A DNA stretch of 15,630 nt from Acanthamoeba lenticulata (taxonomy: Eukaryota > Discosea > Longamoebia > Acanthamoebidae): the NCBI GenBank assembly GCA_002179805.1, contig NAVB01001228.1:1-15630 (forward strand), written 5' to 3'. A program made the translations under genes and the position numbers. How positions within the stretch are numbered: the first letter of the stretch is position 1; each line of letters opens with the position of its first letter. Of the stretch, positions 1 through 9,067 are shown one piece after another. The notes below the pieces were generated by a model. It was not told the DNA's origin, did no database searches, and saw only the letters and a program-made list of their open reading frames with translations.

Positions 1-54
1 CGTGTCAGGCCGTGCGTAGCACGAGATGGCACCTGAGCAAGGATGGAGGTGCAC

Positions 55-637
55 CTTTGTAGGCGCGCTGGAGGTTGGCCCAGGCGGCCGACGAGTTGCG
101 GTCGGTGGTGTTCTGTGAGAGCACGGTGCTGATGAGGCTGGCGAGGACGGTCTTCTGCCCTCCGCATACGTTGGTCTTGGTGTCCTTAGCGAGGGCGCTG
201 GCCAGCTTCGCGGGGTCGAGTCCAGACGCCTTGGCTTCATCTTGCTCGTCCTCGAGCTTGATCTCGAGCTTGGCTCGCTTGGCCCGGTCAGGATTGCGTC
301 GCCTTGGTGGAGAGGCTGGTTCTTCCTCCGCTTCTTCTGGTGCGTCCTTTGCGACTTGTTCCTCTTTCTCGAGCTTTACCAGTTTTTCCACTTGATCCAT
401 TTCCTCTTCCTCTTTTTCCAGCTCTTGCTGCTCCTCGGCCTCGCTGAGCTCCTCGTCCTTCGGCTTTGCCTTTTTGCCTTTGTCTAGAAGCCAGATGCCG
501 GGGTAGTGCGCTGCCAGCTTGCGATGCACTTGGCGGTAGAAGGACTCAAGCTGCTCCTCCGTGCGCCCGCCGGCGACGTCGGCATCTCGTGTGTTTGCCT
601 TCACGGTCGCTTGTTCCTTCGACTCGTCGCTGTCCAT
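55..637 (-). CDS. HhH-GPD DNA glycosylase (endonuclease III-like), 5' exon only
   Basis: First exon of a base-excision-repair glycosylase; the catalytic helix-hairpin-helix, Lys/Asp and any Fe-S cluster lie off the left edge. The family call rests on the end of the exon, where the segment around LSQNTTDRNS (residues 173-182 from the chosen start) matches the N-terminal helix of Nth-type HhH-GPD enzymes, closest in memory to plant HhH-GPD repair proteins. Before it is a long charged linker rich in Glu, Lys and Asp, with a nuclear-signal-like PPRRR stretch. The exon ends in phase 1 after ...QRAYK, followed by donor GTGCAC at 54. I start at the ATG at 637 (MDSDESKEQ). An in-frame ATG at 808 would add 57 residues, but that segment has low GC at third positions, like a 5' UTR. 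Family known from motif; repair role inferred. Confidence 0.72.
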
Positions 638-808
638 CGCACTACGTCGCGCAAGCAAAAACTTTGGGACTACAAGAGAATAGCTGGAGGGTGTCGGATG
701 AGGTTGTGGGCAGCCGAAAGAAGAGAAATGCTTCTGCAGACTAAGGACGGCTGATGATGAGCAATGCGTGTGTTGTCGTCGCAGATAGGCAGGAAGCGCA
801 ATGCGCAT

Positions 809-1160
809 CAGCAGGCGGAGATAAATAAAATAAGAAAGTCAGGGCGAGCTAGCCAGCTGCTGATCGTGAGCATTGGTGGCGTCATATCTTCGATTTGGTT
901 TGCATCATGCTTGTTTATGTGCACGAATTGCGCAGCTAGTTGACAGGGAAAAAGCCCAAAATTTCAAGCCGACGGTAGGCGATCAGGTGTCCATGGCCAC
1001 CACTGACGACACGTCCCACAGCTTCTGTGCTGGCTGTCCGGTCAACACTACGGCGCACTTCGTACAAGTCAAAAACAGGTTTCCTGATACCGCATTGGTG
1101 CTCGCGCCACAGCGGTGGGTGGAAGAGCTGATCCTTCTCTCCTCTCTACCACGACCTCGA
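809..1160. other. Intergenic region between two minus-strand genes
   Basis: This stretch of about 350 nt holds the 3' UTR of the GT61 gene and the promoter or 5' UTR of the glycosylase gene. It contains AT-rich patches (for example around 822-840, with AATAAA on the plus strand). No tRNA, repeat or convincing coding exon was seen. A long plus-strand open frame across it continues antisense over GT61 exons and looks like chance. Confidence 0.5.
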
Positions 1161-3543
1161 CTAATGATCGTAGCGTCGCTGCTCCTTGGCGAGGGCAACT
1201 TTCTTGCTGGCCTCCAGCAAGTGGGCTCGTGTGTCGTCGAGGTTGAGCGGATTGGACTGGTGTTCAACGAACATGGCCAAGTCGAGCCACTTGGCCATGT
1301 TGACGTAGTGGTAGTTGCCGTATCTGCCATTGCCCGACAAGCGCGCGTCAGGCACAACACAAAGAGAGGGAAGAAGAGAAGGAAGGAGCACGAACCGGTC
1401 GTCGATCCAAAACTCGATGACGGCTGACGTGGTGGGGAGGAACATCATGTGAGTGAGCGCCGCGCCATGCGCGCCCATCAGGATGTCCGTCGTTCTGATC
1501 AGCTTGAGCTGCTCCCGGAACGTCAGCGACGCAAAGTCGACCGATTGCACCTGTTGTACGTGTGCGCCTCATTAGCTACTTGAGCACGACACAAGCGAGG
1601 CATTGGGGGGGGAGGCGCACGGTGGCCTCGGGGAAAAGGTCCTTCGTCATCTTGACCAGCTCCTCGTGGTTTTGGATCTGGCGGCTGATGTGCTGCACGG
1701 GACCGGCCGAAGCTCGCGCGTAGTTCTTGCGTTGGATGATGGTGATCGTGAGCTTGTCCTTCTGCTCATCGTGCAATACATTGTTATCATCAGCTTTCAT
1801 GTCATCGTCATCATCAAAGAGAAGAAGAAGGACGACGAACGAGGAAGAGGAGGCGCGTACCGGCGGGAGAAGGTACTTGACCTTGTATGCCGACAGGGCA
1901 AAGTCGCGGAACCCGCGAAGAAGGGTGGAGTTGGAGCACGGCGTCGTCATGCCCAGCCGCTTGCACAGCGGCGAGATCGCCGCAAACACGTTGACGCCCT
2001 GTTCAGCGGCCGATTTCCTCCGCATCAGTTGCGGTGCAAGATCAAACCGAAGCGAAGGAGGTACACGTAAGAAATGAAAGCGGAGACGCGTACCATGTAG
2101 TTGTAGCAAGTGGTCTGGCCGGCCTTTTGGAGGTCAGCCAGGTGGAGGACCGGGTGGTTCCGCGAGAACAGCTCTTTCCACACGTCCAGGAACGGCCCCG
2201 GGCTGACATACGCCCCATCTCCCCCACGCGCCACGAACGTTTCACGACGGTATGAGCTCAATCTTGATTGATCGGCGGGGAAGAGAGGATGATGAACGTA
2301 CACAAGGCCGTCGGCGATGACCACTTGCGACCGTTCGAGCGGGACTTCGAGCACCGAGAAAGCCTGGAACGCATGAATCCAGTCCTCCGACGCGTGGTAC
2401 AGGTTCGTCGTCTGCTCGAGCATACACCATGGTTCATCGTCGTTGGCCATACCACGCTTTAGGCTTGAAAAAAGAAGAAGAAGAAGAAAAAGAAGGAGGC
2501 GGGTACGTCGTAGCGCGAGACAAAGTAGACGAAGTGATCCACCGTGTTCTCCTTTGTGCAGACACGCGTCTCGAGCTCTTTGGCCTGCGCTAATGGTGAG
2601 ACCCTTTGTCTTTCACCTTCAAGTAGCACCTTTGTGGTTGCTGCGGGGGGGCGACAGTCTCGAGGTCGTCACGTACCACGTTGGGCTTGTCGTTAAGGTT
2701 CTCCCACCCACGGACGAGCCAGTTGCCAACGGTCTTGACGAGCGTGTGCGTGTTCCAGTCGCCTTGGGCCGAAGGAACGGGGAGGCAGCGGCCACGAACG
2801 ATGCCTGGCTGGAAGAAGACGGTCTTCTCCCCATCGTAAAAGTCGTTGTGGCAACCGTTGCCGACGCACATCTTCACACTAATGCGTGCAAAGTCCACGG
2901 CCACGTTCTCGGCAAGGCAAATGGTTTGAGGCTCAGGCGTCTGATGAGAGGGGACCAGCGAGTGGCACCGAATCCGCGTGTCGAGCCGAAAATCGGTAGC
3001 GGAAGATGATGATTGCCACGTTGTGGTCAGCGGTGGCAACGGGGCGTCGAGATCCGCAGAAGATGGGACGCAGAAGGCCTTGCCGTAGCTCTGCCAGCGA
3101 CGGATGTAGTTCATGCCATAGTCGTCCTCGCACTCGGCGCCGCCTCCAACGCCCTCCACATAGCGCTCCAAGAAGCCGATGGTCGTGCTGGGTGCCTTGT
3201 CCCACCCTGGCGCGTGGTTGTGGCTTCTGTGGTCAACCACGCGAGGCTGCGGCGACGGCTTGACTTTGACCTCTTGTGGCATGTCAGGGAGCTCGGGCTC
3301 GTCATCTTCTTCCTCTTCTTCCTCTTCTTCGATGGCACGTTCATCGTCCTCCACTACATCGTCTATGAGGCCCTCACGCACGTCGTCGCCTTCATAGACG
3401 GGGATCTCGGGCCCAGGCGAGAAACGCGACGCGTGGCGAGCGTTTAGGACAAAACCGAAGCCCACCACCACGAGGACCATGAAGCCGAAGAGGACGAACA
3501 GACGCCCTCGTCGGCCCCGCGCGGTGTGGCTCGTACCATGCAT
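1161..3543 (-). CDS. GT61-family glycosyltransferase (DUF563; EOGT/xylosyltransferase-like), type II membrane protein
   Basis: Eight exons on the minus strand: 3543-2677, 2584-2507, 2456-2302, 2202-2094, 1998-1861, 1761-1621, 1550-1396, 1323-1161, giving 601 aa. A short basic N-terminus (RGRRGR) precedes one membrane anchor (about residues 15-34), then an acidic Glu/Asp-rich stem (about 50-83), so the catalytic domain should face the ER/Golgi lumen. GT61 hallmarks appear in order: VSRYD followed by NLYHASEDW, then CYNYM, SRQIQNHEEL, and the signature GAHGAALTH near residue 522 followed by FLPTTSAVIEF and NMAKWLDL. The same order is seen in EOGT and plant beta-1,2-xylosyltransferase, which move GlcNAc or xylose onto glycoproteins; donor and acceptor here cannot be told. 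There is no KDEL-type tail. The exon 1 donor is the least certain junction: GTACGT at 2676 (92-nt intron) is preferred over GTGAAA at 2616 (32-nt intron). Intron 2301-2203 is 99 nt and in frame. Confidence 0.85.
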
Positions 3544-3717
3544 CTGGCAACTAAAGGAGTTGGGGTGCGCGACACGCCTCGTCGCGCGGGAGAAATGAAT
3601 AAATAATCCGGACGCTTAGTTTTTCCTTTATTTTCCACAACAAGGTTGTCCTCAATCAATCAACGCGTTTGCGGTTACGCATCTGAAGCCCCCGGATAGC
3701 GCCATAAGAAGAACAAA
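3544..3717. promoter_or_regulatory. Divergent intergenic promoter region
   Basis: These 174 nt separate the start codons of the minus-strand GT61 gene and the plus-strand RING gene, so both promoters and both 5' UTRs must lie here unless they overlap coding sequence. The centre (about 3595-3660) is clearly AT-richer than the flanks and includes AATAAATAA on the plus strand. No defined TATA box or initiator is claimed. Confidence 0.5.
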
Positions 3718-5495
3718 ATGGAGGGAACTTTTCTGCCCCCAAGCTCGCGAGTACGCGGCCAGCGAGCGTCGGCATCGTCGGCGCTGTTGCAGGAATTGGA
3801 ACGCACGGCGGCCAATGCGTCGGCCGGAGGGCGCGGCTCACTGGGCATTTCGCGCGAGTTAAGTAAACTGGTCAACAAGAAGACACCCACTATGTCCAAG
3901 GAGCAAGTAATGCGTAAGATGCGGCGAGGAGGTGGTGACCATGCCGACGAAGAGGAGTGCGTAGAGGGATTGACTCTGTATGAAACCTATCGCGAGCCCA
4001 TAGCGCCTTACGAAGATCCCAACCACACCACTACGCTTCAAGTGCGGCTGCTCAACGTGGAGCTGACGTGCCCTATCTGCCTGGGGATCATGCGACAGAC
4101 GATGACGGTGATGGAGTGCCTCCACCGCTTCTGCGACGAATGCATATCCAAGTGCCTACGTTGGGGCAAGAAGGAGTGTCCCACCTGCCGCGTCCACTGC
4201 TCCTCGCGGCGTCATCTTCGGCCTGACCCCAACTTTGACGCTCTCATCGCCACCGTTTACCCCAACCTCGACGAGTACGAGGCACAGGAGCAAGAGTTCA
4301 TCGCCGACATCAACAAGAAGTTGAACCGCAAGTCGCTCACCGAGAGCGTGGAGAAGGGTCTCATGCGCCAGATGGCTGCCTCCCGTGGTCCCCGCGCCAA
4401 GCGAGACAAGGAGCAGCTCGAGGCCATGGAGTCGCCCGCCAGCTCTTCGAGTAGCGCGCCCGCCTCTTCTTCGTCTTCATCCTCTTCGTCATCTGCCCGC
4501 AAGCGCAAGTCCAGTCCGCCCGCTCCTTCTTCATCCTCCTCCTCCTCCTCGACCACTCGTGGAGACAATCATAAGAAGCGGTCCAAACATCAGATTGATC
4601 CGTACGTGCTCCTTCATCTTTTTTTCTTTTCTCTACTCCATCTTTCTAATCCCTCTCTGCCTTCAGGCGGCCCAGCGGCGAGGCCGAGCCGGAGGAGCCC
4701 ACGAGCATGGAGCTCGACGCGTCGGGCATCCCGCTGGCCCACTACCACATCCCCCACCGTCGCCCGCAGCCGCCCGTCTCGTCCTCGTCGTCTTCCTCCT
4801 CATCATCGTCGTCTCCCGCAGTGGCGTCGTTCCTGAGCCAGGCTGACACCCTCATCAGCTTCCTACTGCTGCCACACCCCGATGACGAGCGCCTCTCGAC
4901 CCCGGCTTCGAGCAACAGCGCCGCCGGCGAGGTTGCCTCCACGACGACATCGTCGTCATCATCTGACCCATCAGCGGCGGCCAACAACCTGACGCTGCAG
5001 CGGCCGTTTCTGCGGACGTCGCGACGAGTGACGGTCGAGCAGATCGGAGCCTTCCTAGCGTCCAAGTTCCCGCGGCTGCTGGCGCGTGACTACACGCCCT
5101 CGACATTGGACTTTGTCGTTCCACCTTCATCATCCTCGTCTGGTGACCAGCCGTCGACATCGGCGCTCTTTGTCGTCAGCATAGTGCCCACCAAGGCCGG
5201 GCCCAGCGTGGCCCTCGAAGGCACGGAGGCGCGACCGCTGCTTGAAGGAGAAGAGCAAAAGAAGAAGCAAAAGGAAGAGCAAGGGGAGGCCAAGGCTTCT
5301 GACCCTACAATGATGGAGACGGACGGCGCAACTTCGCCGTCGGTGGCTGCAGGACGCCAAAAGCATCATGTAGAGCTTAGCCGGGAGCTCACCGTCGACG
5401 CGATCGCGACGCAGTTCTGGGACGGACAGGGCGACCTCACCCTGTTCTACCGCCTCAACACGGCCCACCCCGCCGTGTCTTCTCTGTCGCCGTGA
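3718..5495 (+). CDS. RING1: RING1/RING2-type Polycomb E3 ubiquitin ligase (RING + RAWUL)
   Basis: Two exons, 3718-4601 and 4667-5495, joined in phase 2 across a 65-nt GTACGT...TTCAG intron; 570 aa. The C3HC4 RING finger uses C118, C121, C134, H136, C139, C142, C154 and C157. What marks the RING1/RNF2 family rather than a generic RING is the sequence around it: LTLYETYREP before, ECLHRFCDECI inside, and LRPDPNFDAL then DEYEAQEQEF after, all close to animal RING1B. After a Ser-rich, basic linker, residues about 356-559 look like a RAWUL ubiquitin-like fold (FLLLPHPDDE, RRVTVEQIGAFL, SRELTVDAIATQFW, LTLFYRL), interrupted by a low-complexity loop. The family is the catalytic core of PRC1 and monoubiquitinates histone H2A in the nucleus. 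The ATG has an AAAATG context. Activity here is inferred from homology. Confidence 0.9.
4437..4556 (+). repeat. Imperfect TCN serine-codon tract
   Basis: Runs of mixed Ser codons (TCT, TCG, TCA, TCC, AGC) encode poly-Ser blocks in the RING-protein linker, split by the basic ARKRK patch. A second tract lies at about 4777-4818 in exon 2. Codon mixing shows these are not a fresh single-unit microsatellite, but length variation between strains is likely. Confidence 0.7.
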
Positions 5496-5536
5496 AGGCC
5501 CCCTCCCTTGTTCATTTATGGATAGAGTACCAAGCA

Positions 5537-5821
5537 CTACAAGTGTATATCCAAAACGTATTCCTTGTTGGCGCGGGCATGTTGTTTCCCAAGAGGGCCC
5601 CTGTTGCAGGTGCTTCAACAATGGACGGAGAGCAACCTGGGCCCTCCTACGACAAAATCGGCTCCGTGCTCAGCGTCTTTCGGAGCGTACTTCCCGGTTA
5701 AGCCCATTCCAACATGAGCTGGTTCATCTTCCTCGGTCCACTCTTCCTTCATGGGTGGTTGAGGCGCATTGGCATCTAGACCTGCCCGCAAAGCCGTGAA
5801 ACTAGACGAGGCGCAACTCAT
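5537..5821 (-). CDS. Small two-exon protein of unknown function (64 aa)
   Basis: Two minus-strand exons, 5821-5691 and 5600-5537, are separated by a 90-nt intron with GTACGC donor and CAACAG acceptor, joined in phase 2 (AA|G, Lys44). The product is 64 residues. The first part is Ser/Ala-rich (SCASSSF), the middle acidic (KEEWTEEDEPAH), and the join reads LTGKGPLGKQHARANKEY before a TAG stop; no membrane segment or known domain is visible. An in-frame TGA eight codons upstream of the ATG delimits the start. The gene is convergent with the RING gene, with stop codons only about 40 nt apart. Support: the donor motif equals those of neighbouring genes, intron size is typical, and splicing removes the frame's early stop while giving a charged, protein-like C-terminus. 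I do not recognise the family. A weaker alternative is chance open sequence in the RING gene's 3' UTR. Confidence 0.55.
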
Positions 5822-6034
5822 GTGTTCTCTCCTACGTGCGCTTCATCTCGCCTCGATCCGACAAGCCGAGAAATCCAAGAATGGAAATGACGATGAAAAA
5901 ATGTGAGCGCAGAAATGGAAAGTGTGTCCCATAACCTAAAGGACACGACGCTTCATTTAAAAGGTGTTGGGGCCGCCCTTATCATTCATGCTGCCAGCCC
6001 TGCTTGCTGTTATTGTTATCCGGCCCTAGAACCG

Positions 6035-6149
6035 ATCGTGGGGATGGCCACCCTGGGGTCCCCAGGGACCACGATTCTCTAGCCCCGTGAGGACTTGCGC
6101 AGCAAGTACGCAGGTGTAGCCCGCAGTGTCGGTGGTGAGCCCTCCTCAC
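6035..6149. other. Cluster of inverted repeats, possible structured RNA
   Basis: Three stems are seen directly. The first is compound: 6035-6041 pairs with 6069-6075 (ATCGTGG/CCACGAT), enclosing a second perfect stem, 6051-6057 with 6061-6067 (CCCTGGG/CCCAGGG, 3-nt loop). The second is 6093-6098 with 6102-6107 (ACTTGC/GCAAGT). The third is 6135-6139 with 6145-6149 (GTGAG/CTCAC). They are nearly adjacent in a non-coding gap. This could be a non-coding RNA, a transcription-related element or chance in GC-rich DNA; no known RNA family was recognised. Confidence 0.35.
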
Positions 6150-6294
6150 AGCATGCGCTGACGAGCGCCTGGGTGTTGTGGGGAGCCCTCACTTCCTTAC
6201 CTCCTCTCTTAAGCAAAGACCAATTAGGACCTGCGATCGCTGCATGAGTATCGGAAGATGAGGCTGTGCGCTTTGGCGTTTTGCTTGTTCACAG

Positions 6295-6332
6295 GCCTTT
6301 TGATCAAGGCAAGGGCCAGCTTCAAGAGAAGC
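6295..6332. other. Two tandem short hairpins
   Basis: GCCTT at 6295-6299 pairs with AAGGC at 6306-6310, and GCTTC at 6319-6323 pairs with GAAGC at 6328-6332 across an AAGA tetraloop. They lie upstream of the MYND-UBE3D start in otherwise non-coding sequence. Function unknown; five-base stems can arise by chance. Confidence 0.3.
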
Positions 6333-6486
6333 GCGTGAGCTTGTGAGACACTTGGGGAGGGCACCATCGCTGTCAAGTCCTTCAAAACTTGGTGATCGTC
6401 TCGACTTCATGAAGCTCGGCAGAGACAGAATTTTCGCATAAATAGCAAAAAAAAGCAAGAAAATCAAAGAAATGTGAAAAAAGCAC

Positions 6487-8949
6487 ATGATCACTTCCAG
6501 CCCAATGGATTCGTCTCCCGGGCGGGAGAAGACTTGTGGCGACGCTTATCCATGCGGCTTGACGTCCACTTTCGAGGGCTGTGCTGAATCGCAAGACACT
6601 GCCCCACCGGCAACCCCCAATTCTTCCCTTCTTGCGGGCTATCGTCTCGCCGCTGAGGCACCCTTTGGGCAAAAGATCTCTTATCGCATTCCCCTCACCT
6701 CGCATTCTGCAACTGCCACTTCTTCTTCTGCCACATCTTCATCTCGGCCGAGATCTTGCCAAAAAGAAGAACCTCATTGCGCATACGCTCAATGCTCCGC
6801 TGCGCCTGCCAAGCTTATGCTCTGTGGTCGCTGTCGCGCGGTCAAATACTGCTCGCGCGCCTGCCAGGCGGCTGACTGGCGCGCGGGGCACCGCGTCCAC
6901 TGCCAGAAATCTTCCAGCGCACTGGCGGGCGCCGACGCAGCGGCAGCGAGCCAACCTCCGTCGGCGCCCAAGCAAGCGGATGATGGCGTTGGTGCGGAGC
7001 TGAGCACGGAGAAGGACGACAACAGCGACGGTCTGACCGAGGCCGAGGGCGCTGACACGGCGGGCCTGGCCTACGTGGTGGAGCTGTCGCAAAACCTCCA
7101 AAGCGTGTCCGTCATGGTCTTTCGTCCGGTAGGCGCGAACCTCCACGCCGTACACGCACGCATTGGCGGGACTGACTCGTGCGACCTCGGGCGGCCGCAG
7201 GGCGCTTCGGAGGCCGAGTGCGCCGACGTGCGCGTGTGCGTGCGCGAGGCCGGCTTGCACGTGTGGTACCGCGACAGCCAAGGGTACGCCCCTCTGAACG
7301 CATCCATGCACCTGGCGGCCAGCGCGCGCTCACGTGTTCCTTCCGATGCAGGGCGTCGCAGCTCAAGGTCCCGCTGGGCGGCGCAGACGTCGACGGGGCC
7401 AAGGCCACGGTGCAGATCCTGGCCGACCACGCGCTGGTCAAGCTGCCCCTGCGCCCGTCGCCCGCCACTTCGCTCCACAACGACAGCCACTTGCTGGAGG
7501 CCCAGAAGCTGCCCTCCACGGCCGATCTCGCGCAGCTGCACTGCCGGGCCTGCGGTGAGTCTCTTCTCGTGGAGCCCGCCGACAGCAGCGCCAAGCCCGG
7601 CGCTGGCGGGGCCGAAACGCTCATCAGGAAGGTGCGTTTGAGCCACGAAAACAGCATTTGTTTTATTTGTCGACTGCCTCCTTGCTTGCTTGCGCCTTAC
7701 GTCTCGTCCCCTACACCATCGTCGCCATCAGGTCTTCTCGCTGCCGTCGACCTACTGGCTGGAGCTGGCGGACTTTTGGACCTGCGGCAACTGCTGCGCC
7801 TTCCGGCAGTTCCCCACCGGTACTCCCGTCCGCTCGCCGCGAACGACGACGAAGAAGAACGAAACGAGCGAGTCTCACCGTGTCTCTCTCTCCCTTTGGT
7901 CGTGTCTTGTTTGCGCCCCATCCAGACGAGATCAAGGCTGCGCCGTCGGTGTGCTTCGTCTCGGACACGTTCCTCATGCTCCACTCCTCGCAGGTCAAGC
8001 ACGCGCTGCTGCCGCCGCCGCAGGACAGCAAGCCCCTCGAGGTGCGTCTCAACGAAGCCTCGGAACGAAGGCAGACGGCTGACAACACCACACACACTCT
8101 TCTGTGTGGGACGCGATGCTTCTGCGCCCAGGGCCTGGTCTCAGCGGGAAGCGAGGTCGGATGGACGCCCATCCGTTGCCCGGCCTGCTGCACACCCATG
8201 GGCGTCCGAGAGATCCCGGTCGTGGAGCAGGAGCACGTCAGCCTGCGCCTGTTCACCTACCGCCTCGCCAACCAGCCGCTGCTCCCTTCAAGGGACTATT
8301 TTCGGTGCATTTCTTTTTGGCGGCAAAACGTGAAATTCTTTGCATTCTTTTCGATGATGGTGCTGACGGCGATGAGTCCAGGGCGGACACGTTGGAGCGC
8401 TTCGTAGCGAAGCACCTGCTGGCCAGCTCGGCCATCCACACGGTCTACCGCTTCTCAGTCATCGCGTTCGAGTCGGTGCGTTGAAGACCGTCGTCGTTGT
8501 AGAGCTCTGGATTGAACCGGTTTCTGACCTCCTTCCTCCTTCTCGAGAGCAGGACAAGCCCGTGCTGAGCGTCATCTTGACCAACTGGCGGTCGTCTCTG
8601 GCCAGCAACCTGCCCCTCCTCCAGCGGCCAGACGACTCAGTCTGCGGGCTGGCGCCGGTCGTCAAGTTGCGCTACGTGGAATGCAGCTCGTCGGCGGAAG
8701 CGCCGACGTCCAAGGACGACGACAACAAGACGTGCGTCGTCTTGACTTGCCCCTATCTCCCATGCGTGTGAAGCGTCACTAATCTGATGGGATCTGGTGG
8801 ATGGCAGGGGCGTGCGAGTGGAGGAGCTGGTCCTGTGGCAGGCCGAGTGCGACGAGCTTCTTCAAATCCTGCGCGAGAGGAACCGAACGTGCCTGCCGCC
8901 CTCGGTCTCCGTCTTCTGTGGCCTCCCGCTGTCGTTCCTCTTTTGTTGA
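6487..8949 (+). CDS. UBE3D: MYND zinc finger plus UBE3D-like (HECT_2) E3 ubiquitin ligase
   Basis: Eight exons: 6487-7283, 7352-7631, 7732-7819, 7926-8041, 8132-8304, 8382-8475, 8553-8731, 8808-8949; 622 aa. A MYND finger lies near the N-terminus with ligands C98, C103, C113, C116, C122, C126, H135 and C139 (CGRCRAVKYCSRACQ). The rest follows the UBE3D/HECT_2 plan: a beta-rich N-terminal part (AYVVELSQNLQSV), HCRAC (C330, C333), LPSTYWLELADFW followed by CGNCC (about 363-381), RCPACCTPMG, then the C-terminal segments TVYRFSVIAFES, LSVILTNWR and ELVLWQAECDEL. UBE3D binds an E2 (UBE2C) and ubiquitinates cyclin B; its yeast relative Ipa1 acts in mRNA 3'-end processing. Human UBE3D has no MYND finger as far as I know, and it is shorter. 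ATG 6505 is a possible alternative start. The 90-nt intron 8042-8131 is in frame without a stop, so retention is possible. Confidence 0.82.
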
Positions 8950-9067
8950 TCGGGTGGCCTGTAAATAACAAGAATTCTATTTATTTTTTTTATAATGATT
9001 TTTTTTTTTGGTTTCACTGCTTTCGCGTTTGGGCTGTATTGTCTGTTGATTCTGAAAAGAGTTGAGC
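8950..9067. other. AT-rich intergenic spacer
   Basis: Only 118 nt separate the UBE3D-like stop from the dynamin-like start. The middle (about 8958-9011) is a strikingly T-rich block with long T runs, in contrast to the GC-rich coding flanks. It probably combines the upstream gene's 3'-end signals with the promoter of the next gene. No single signal is claimed. Confidence 0.45.

Larger units (their letters stand above)
5822..6486. other. Intergenic region with hairpins, no convincing gene
   Basis: About 665 nt containing the promoter of the small minus-strand gene and that of the MYND-UBE3D gene. The central part (about 6030-6200) is GC-rich and full of inverted repeats, described separately; the end (6430-6486) is A-rich, as expected for a 5' UTR or promoter. 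A 101-codon minus-strand open frame (6189-6494) lacks family signals. No tRNA, 5S or spliceosomal U RNA consensus was recognised. Confidence 0.5.

Noticed and set aside
873..1427. 184-codon plus-strand open frame
   Set aside because: It begins with a non-ATG codon, has no domain signal and runs antisense across two GT61 exons fixed by family motifs.
5492..5701. Plus-strand open frame of 69 codons after the RING gene
   Set aside because: It overlaps the RING stop codon and lies antisense to the small spliced gene; composition is less protein-like.
6302..6310. tRNA B-box-like GATCAAGGC
   Set aside because: No matching A box, acceptor stem or anticodon arm around it; better explained as part of a short hairpin.
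6189..6494. 101-codon minus-strand open frame with a hydrophobic start
   Set aside because: The hydrophobic part comes from the A-rich (T-rich on minus) promoter of the UBE3D-like gene; no family similarity or splice structure seen.
6739..7311. 190-codon minus-strand open frame
   Set aside because: Antisense shadow of the MYND-UBE3D first exon; long antisense frames are expected in GC-rich coding DNA.
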